8,970 bases of DNA from JBGPIK01 sp041484845 (lineage in GTDB: Bacteria > Desulfobacterota > Binatia > UBA9968): assembly GCA_041484845.1 (NCBI GenBank), contig JBGPIK010000286.1, positions 1 to 8,970 of the forward strand, given 5' to 3'. The notes beneath the pieces are model-generated. The model was not told where the DNA came from. It made no database searches and saw nothing but the letters and a program-made list of their open reading frames with translations. A program made the translations under genes and the position numbers. The first letter of the stretch is position 1. Every line of letters begins with the position of its first letter. Below are positions 6,087 to 8,970 of this stretch, piece after piece.

Positions 6087-6337
6087 ATTCAACCCGAATT
6101 CCGCGGTTGGAAGTAGGCAGAGCGCTCGGCGTAAGCCCTACGCAGCAAAGACAATGGGCCTGGGCCCCTTAGTGGCCACTGCGCTTCGCTGCATAGAGCA
6201 ATCTCTGGAGACAAAGCGCGGCGGCGGGCCAAGCACCAAACAAGACTTTGAAACCATTCGTTTCGGTGTCTTTGCCGTTCCGGGCTCACACCGAGCGGGG
6301 GGTCGGTCTCAATGTCTACTGCGGAATCCGGATTCAA
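6087..6337. mobile_element. MITE-like element, copy 2 (about 251 bp)
   Basis: The left end, ATTCAACCCGAATTCCGCGG (from 6087), matches in inverted orientation the right end, which reads CTGCGGAATCCGGATTCAAG (6319-6338). The inner block at 6228-6252 differs from copy 1 by a single base over 25 positions. It lies 141 bp from the left end, against 143 bp in copy 1. Other internal parts have diverged, so the two copies are old or arrived independently. The orientation is the same as copy 1. No transposase is encoded. The right end overlaps the 5' end of the methyltransferase reading frame. Confidence 0.7.
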
Positions 6338-7226
6338 GCGGGACGGGGAAAACGTGGCGCGCTCTCGTATTGCAGCCGTTGGGATGAAGAATACCCGTGA
6401 GATTCAAGATCTCTATCGCACGCATCCTCTGCGCGAATCAGCGATCCTCAAGAGAATCGTTGATCAAAAAGGTACTCTTGCGGGTATTAACGAGATGGAT
6501 CTTGCAGAGGATCCACTCACCGAGATCAGCGACCAGAACCACATCGGTGGTGTAAAGTTCGTCAAGGAACTGGCCCGGAAGGCTGGTGTCGGGCCGGCTA
6601 CAGATATACTGGATCTCGGTTGCGGACTCGGAGGATCGGCAAGATGTCTGGCTTATCTTTTCGGCTGCCGGGTCCACGGCATCGATTTAAGCCAAGAACG
6701 GTACCGAGAAGCGCGTCATCTGACCAAACTGGTGCGTTTGGATCATCTAGTGACTTTCCAGCGTGGAGATGTTCTCCGCATAGCGCGTCCGCGGCATCGG
6801 TTCGATGTCCTGTGGGGTCAAAGCGCGTGGGTCCACATCCAGGACAAAGCGAGGCTCATTGAGAAATGGTCAAAGTCATTAAAGCCGGGAGGGCGACTCG
6901 CACTGGAAGAGGCCTATGTAAAACGGCTTCCCCGAGACGCATCGGAAAAACGCGACCTAGCCGAGCTTGCCGATCATTGGAAATCCTACCTCGTCACGCT
7001 GGATACCTGGGCGGAGATTCTGTCGTCCCAGTGTTTCAAGATATCCTATAAGGAAGACCTCTCTGCAGAACTTATGGAGTTGTTTTGTAAGCTGATCCGA
7101 CTTGCGCAAACTCCCGCCATGGCACACGCCCCCCAATCGGAACAGAGGGCGTGGAAATTGGGTGTGAGTTTGTCGGAGAAAAAGGTTCTGGGGTATCTCC
7201 GATTAGTAGCCAGGAAAATTCAATAA
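6312..7226 (+). CDS. Class I SAM-dependent methyltransferase
   Basis: This is a 304-aa frame from ATG 6312; the second possible start, ATG 6384 (Met25), gives 280 aa. Motif I is ILDLGCGLGGSA (99-110), followed by HGIDLS (122-127) with the acidic residue that holds the SAM ribose, QRGDVL (150-155), WGQSAWVHI (168-176) and KPGGRLALEE (191-200). Residues about 205-304 form a helical C-terminal part. The layout, including DQNHIGG before motif I, resembles small-molecule methyltransferases of the sarcosine/tocopherol/phosphoethanolamine type more than RNA or protein ones; the substrate is unknown. A GGGGGG run (6297-6302) 9 nt before ATG 6312 could bind ribosomes, whereas ATG 6384 has no good site. 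Yet residues 1-9 are encoded by the MITE-like end and the family-like sequence begins near Met25. It may be expressed with the upstream glycosyltransferase and SDR. Confidence 0.85.
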   Translation: MSTAESGFKRDGENVARSRIAAVGMKNTREIQDLYRTHPLRESAILKRIVDQKGTLAGINEMDLAEDPLTEISDQNHIGGVKFVKELARKAGVGPATDILDLGCGLGGSARCLAYLFGCRVHGIDLSQERYREARHLTKLVRLDHLVTFQRGDVLRIARPRHRFDVLWGQSAWVHIQDKARLIEKWSKSLKPGGRLALEEAYVKRLPRDASEKRDLAELADHWKSYLVTLDTWAEILSSQCFKISYKEDLSAELMELFCKLIRLAQTPAMAHAPQSEQRAWKLGVSLSEKKVLGYLRLVARKIQ

Positions 7227-7238
7227 TGTTGCCTTATC

Positions 7239-8741
7239 TCAAGAGTTGCCCGCCGGTCGTGTGACTTGCGATTTAATTGATTGGTCCACCTGTAGGTGGA
7301 TCGCGAACAGGCTTTCAGACATTATGTAGGTCGCGGCATCGTTCTGCGCGAAATTGATCAAGTCATTAATCCTGCCAAGCAACAGGCTACAGGCTCGCTT
7401 CGTGTCGGGGTCGACGATCGCTCTGCCGCTTAGCTGCGTACAAAGCGCAAGTGACCAAGGGAACCAAAGAAAAGTACTGCCTTCCAGAATCACCTTCGAC
7501 GGCCGCAGATATACGTCCGAATCGGGTGTCCTATCGTTGCTAGTGGCAGCTCTCGATGCCAGCGATGAAGCGCCATCAGCAGCTGCAATCGAACTTGTAT
7601 ACGCCTGAAGCGCGCGTTGGTACGATGAGTTAGCCTGAAGCAAGAAATCGAACTCCGGTCTGGCTCTTTCTAACACGTAAAGCACCTGAGCCGTCAGTCC
7701 GGGAAAGCTTTCCGTCTGCTTCGGACGCTCTGGGTTCGGGACCCAACTTTTGACTTGGTCATTGTATCTTGCCAGCAACCACCGAATGCCACCTTCAATG
7801 GCTTCGTCGAACGCGCTTCCAATGCGTTTACCCATTTCGGGATGTTTCTTGGCCTCGATCAACGCCCATAGGGCGATAACCGTTGAGTAGGTGCGGGCAA
7901 ATCTTAAGTTGTCCTTCTGACTAATGGGTGCCCAGCCGCCGTTGCTCAGCTGACGGTCTTGCAGGAGTTTAAGGTACTGTCCGAGCCGCTGAAACGCTTT
8001 TTCGGAATCGCCTCCCCATACAAGACTGACCATGTTTGGTTGCGTTGATGCAAGATAAGCCAGTGTGACCCAACCAGCGATCTCCGTAATGCCCCAGTCG
8101 AAGTCACTCATATAACCCCAGCCTTCTTCATCCTTGGGGATTCGGATTTCGTCGAGGTAATCGAGGTGGCCTCTAATTCGTTTAGCATCTGTCTCTGAAA
8201 GAGGACGCCAACGGTTCAACATGATCCCCGTCAGGCTCTGGGCTGTTGACCATACCTGTGGCTCGCCGGACTGGTCGGCTCTGCTGCCGCGAATGCCGCC
8301 GCCACGTACACCCAAACTGAGTAGTTCCTTCTCCCATAAACTCGATTCTCTGTCCAAGAGTTCGGGTACGTCTGGCGGCGGCGGAAGTACTGCATAGACG
8401 CTACATCCGGCAAACAGCAGCCCACAGGCCGTAACGGCTCCCCCAAAGAGTCGGCGTTTCCGCGGCTCAAGCTGTCGGAAGTATCGGTGGTAAATCCACA
8501 CCGCCAGTATCAGATAACCAAAAATAAACAGCGCAGCGACACCGAACGCCATTCCAAAATGAATGGAGAGTAGGCGGTCTGGGCCTACGGCCTCAAAGAG
8601 GTAGCGTTTTACCTCAAAGATTTTCCCCAACAGAGTAGCGATATAACCGAGTGCTAGTGTCGCAAGGCCACACCACCCGAGCAGCCGGCTAAGGCCAGGG
8701 TGACTTTTCAGCAACTCTTCAGTTGCCTGATCGTTGGACAT
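7239..8741 (-). CDS. Membrane-anchored alpha/alpha-toroid protein (prenyltransferase/squalene-cyclase-like repeat domain), function unknown
   Basis: This is a 500-aa protein starting at ATG 8741, with AGGAGAGGG (8746-8754, minus strand) just upstream. Three hydrophobic helices lie at about 18-40, 58-84 and 99-120. The basic loop 85-99 (HRYFRQLEPRKRRLF) suggests N-terminus inside and the large C-terminal domain outside. Residues about 160-480 repeat helix pairs with toroid signatures: VWSTAQSLTG (163-172), DEEGWGY (204-210), the QW-type motif QLSNGGW (264-270) followed by ARTYSTVIALWAL, FPGLTAQVLYVLE (346-358) and TFLWFPWSLALC (423-434). The class II cyclase DxDD motif, a DCTAE motif and a clear zinc site are not visible, so terpene cyclisation or prenyl transfer is unlikely. 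A binding or scaffold role is possible. It converges with the methyltransferase (12-bp gap), which gives no functional link. Confidence 0.65.
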   Translation of the reverse strand: MSNDQATEELLKSHPGLSRLLGWCGLATLALGYIATLLGKIFEVKRYLFEAVGPDRLLSIHFGMAFGVAALFIFGYLILAVWIYHRYFRQLEPRKRRLFGGAVTACGLLFAGCSVYAVLPPPPDVPELLDRESSLWEKELLSLGVRGGGIRGSRADQSGEPQVWSTAQSLTGIMLNRWRPLSETDAKRIRGHLDYLDEIRIPKDEEGWGYMSDFDWGITEIAGWVTLAYLASTQPNMVSLVWGGDSEKAFQRLGQYLKLLQDRQLSNGGWAPISQKDNLRFARTYSTVIALWALIEAKKHPEMGKRIGSAFDEAIEGGIRWLLARYNDQVKSWVPNPERPKQTESFPGLTAQVLYVLERARPEFDFLLQANSSYQRALQAYTSSIAAADGASSLASRAATSNDRTPDSDVYLRPSKVILEGSTFLWFPWSLALCTQLSGRAIVDPDTKRACSLLLGRINDLINFAQNDAATYIMSESLFAIHLQVDQSIKSQVTRPAGNS

Positions 8742-8795
8742 TTTGCCCTCTCCTGTCTTGCGGCTATGGTTATGGCCCGAGGCGTTGCATACGAT

Positions 8796-8854
8796 GGCCG
8801 CATTGCATTACATCAGAGTATCTTATGACTAGCCCGCATTTCTCACATCAGAGT
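8796..8854. repeat. Paired direct repeats upstream of the toroid-protein gene
   Basis: GCCGCATTGCATTACATCAGAGT (split here as GCCGCATTGCATT then ACATCAGAGT, 8797-8819) and GCCCGCATTTCTC then ACATCAGAGT (8832-8854) share an exact 10-base core and a CCGCATT block. The cores are 35 bp apart, 69-113 bp upstream of the minus-strand start at 8741. This position suits a tandem regulator-binding site, but it could also be a degenerate repeat. Confidence 0.4.
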
Positions 8855-8970
8855 CAATCGAGAGGCGAGCTCTCCAGACCGAGGCAATGAGCCTGTGCCT
8901 TGGAGCAGCCCGCAAACCGAGTTGCTGGAGCGAACGCCCGTGGCAAAGCGCAAGCGGCGAACCGAGCACC
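8855..8970. other. Right-edge sequence without an assignable gene
   Basis: Several short frames stay open to the window end. ATG 8887 reads MSLCLGAARKPSCW..., and GTG 8895 reads VPWSSPQTELLERTPVAK... with GAGG at 8881. On the minus strand a frame ends at a TGA near 8858. They contradict each other and none has family features, so I do not call a gene. The GC-rich, AGCG-containing text could also be the edge of another dispersed repeat. Confidence 0.3.

Noticed and set aside
3626..6337. A composite transposon with active ends
   Set aside because: No transposase is encoded, target-site duplications are not evident and the two ends have diverged internally; only a bracketing by related elements is supported.
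7239..8741. A functional squalene-hopene cyclase or prenyltransferase
   Set aside because: The toroid-type repeats are there, but DxDD, DCTAE and a zinc-ligand set are not visible, and the three N-terminal membrane helices are unlike those soluble or monotopic enzymes.
1..8970. A defence island, prophage, CRISPR array or integron
   Set aside because: There are no nucleases, helicases, phage genes, regularly spaced repeats, integrase or attachment sites; the repeats seen are palindromic or MITE-like.

Overview
The window looks like a piece of genome from an uncultivated, moderately GC-rich Gram-negative-type bacterium. Orphan NMT1/THI5-type substrate-binding proteins, a CocE/NonD-type hydrolase and many short palindromic repeats between genes are a mix I associate with environmental lineages such as Desulfobacterota/Binatota, NC10 or Rokubacteria. 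This placement is inference; no rRNA or other taxonomic marker is present.

Left part (1-1781). The end of one NMT1-type ABC substrate-binding protein (2-298, +) converges on a complete second one (360-1352, -) across a 61-bp gap. No permease or ATPase gene is visible. A gene-poor stretch (1353-1781) follows. It holds two copies of an 18-bp repeat and two hairpins of identical geometry (8-bp stem, 9-nt loop), and perhaps the tail of a decayed gene.

Middle (1782-3530). This is a complete CocE/NonD (peptidase S15 / PepX_C) hydrolase homologue. The nucleophile motif is present, but the usual catalytic Asp and His are not visible at their expected places.

Right-centre (3531-7226). Two diverged copies (about 254 and 251 bp) of one short non-coding element with terminal inverted repeats (MITE-like) lie in the same orientation. 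They bracket a two-gene operon: a GT4 glycosyltransferase and an SDR oxidoreductase that overlaps it by 16 bp. A class I SAM methyltransferase starts immediately at the second element, and its most upstream ATG lies inside the element's end. The three genes may together make or modify a glycosylated small molecule or surface glycan, but no substrate can be read from sequence.

Right end (7239-8970). Convergent with the methyltransferase (12-bp gap) is a 500-aa protein with three N-terminal membrane segments and a squalene-cyclase/prenyltransferase-like alpha/alpha-toroid domain. No cyclase catalytic motif is visible. Two direct repeats sharing the core ACATCAGAGT lie upstream of it. The last about 115 bases carry no gene I can assign.

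I see no rRNA, tRNA, CRISPR array, intact transposase or recognised defence system. The most unusual items are the paired MITE-like elements and their link to the methyltransferase N-terminus, the hydrolase with a non-canonical triad, and the membrane-anchored toroid protein.
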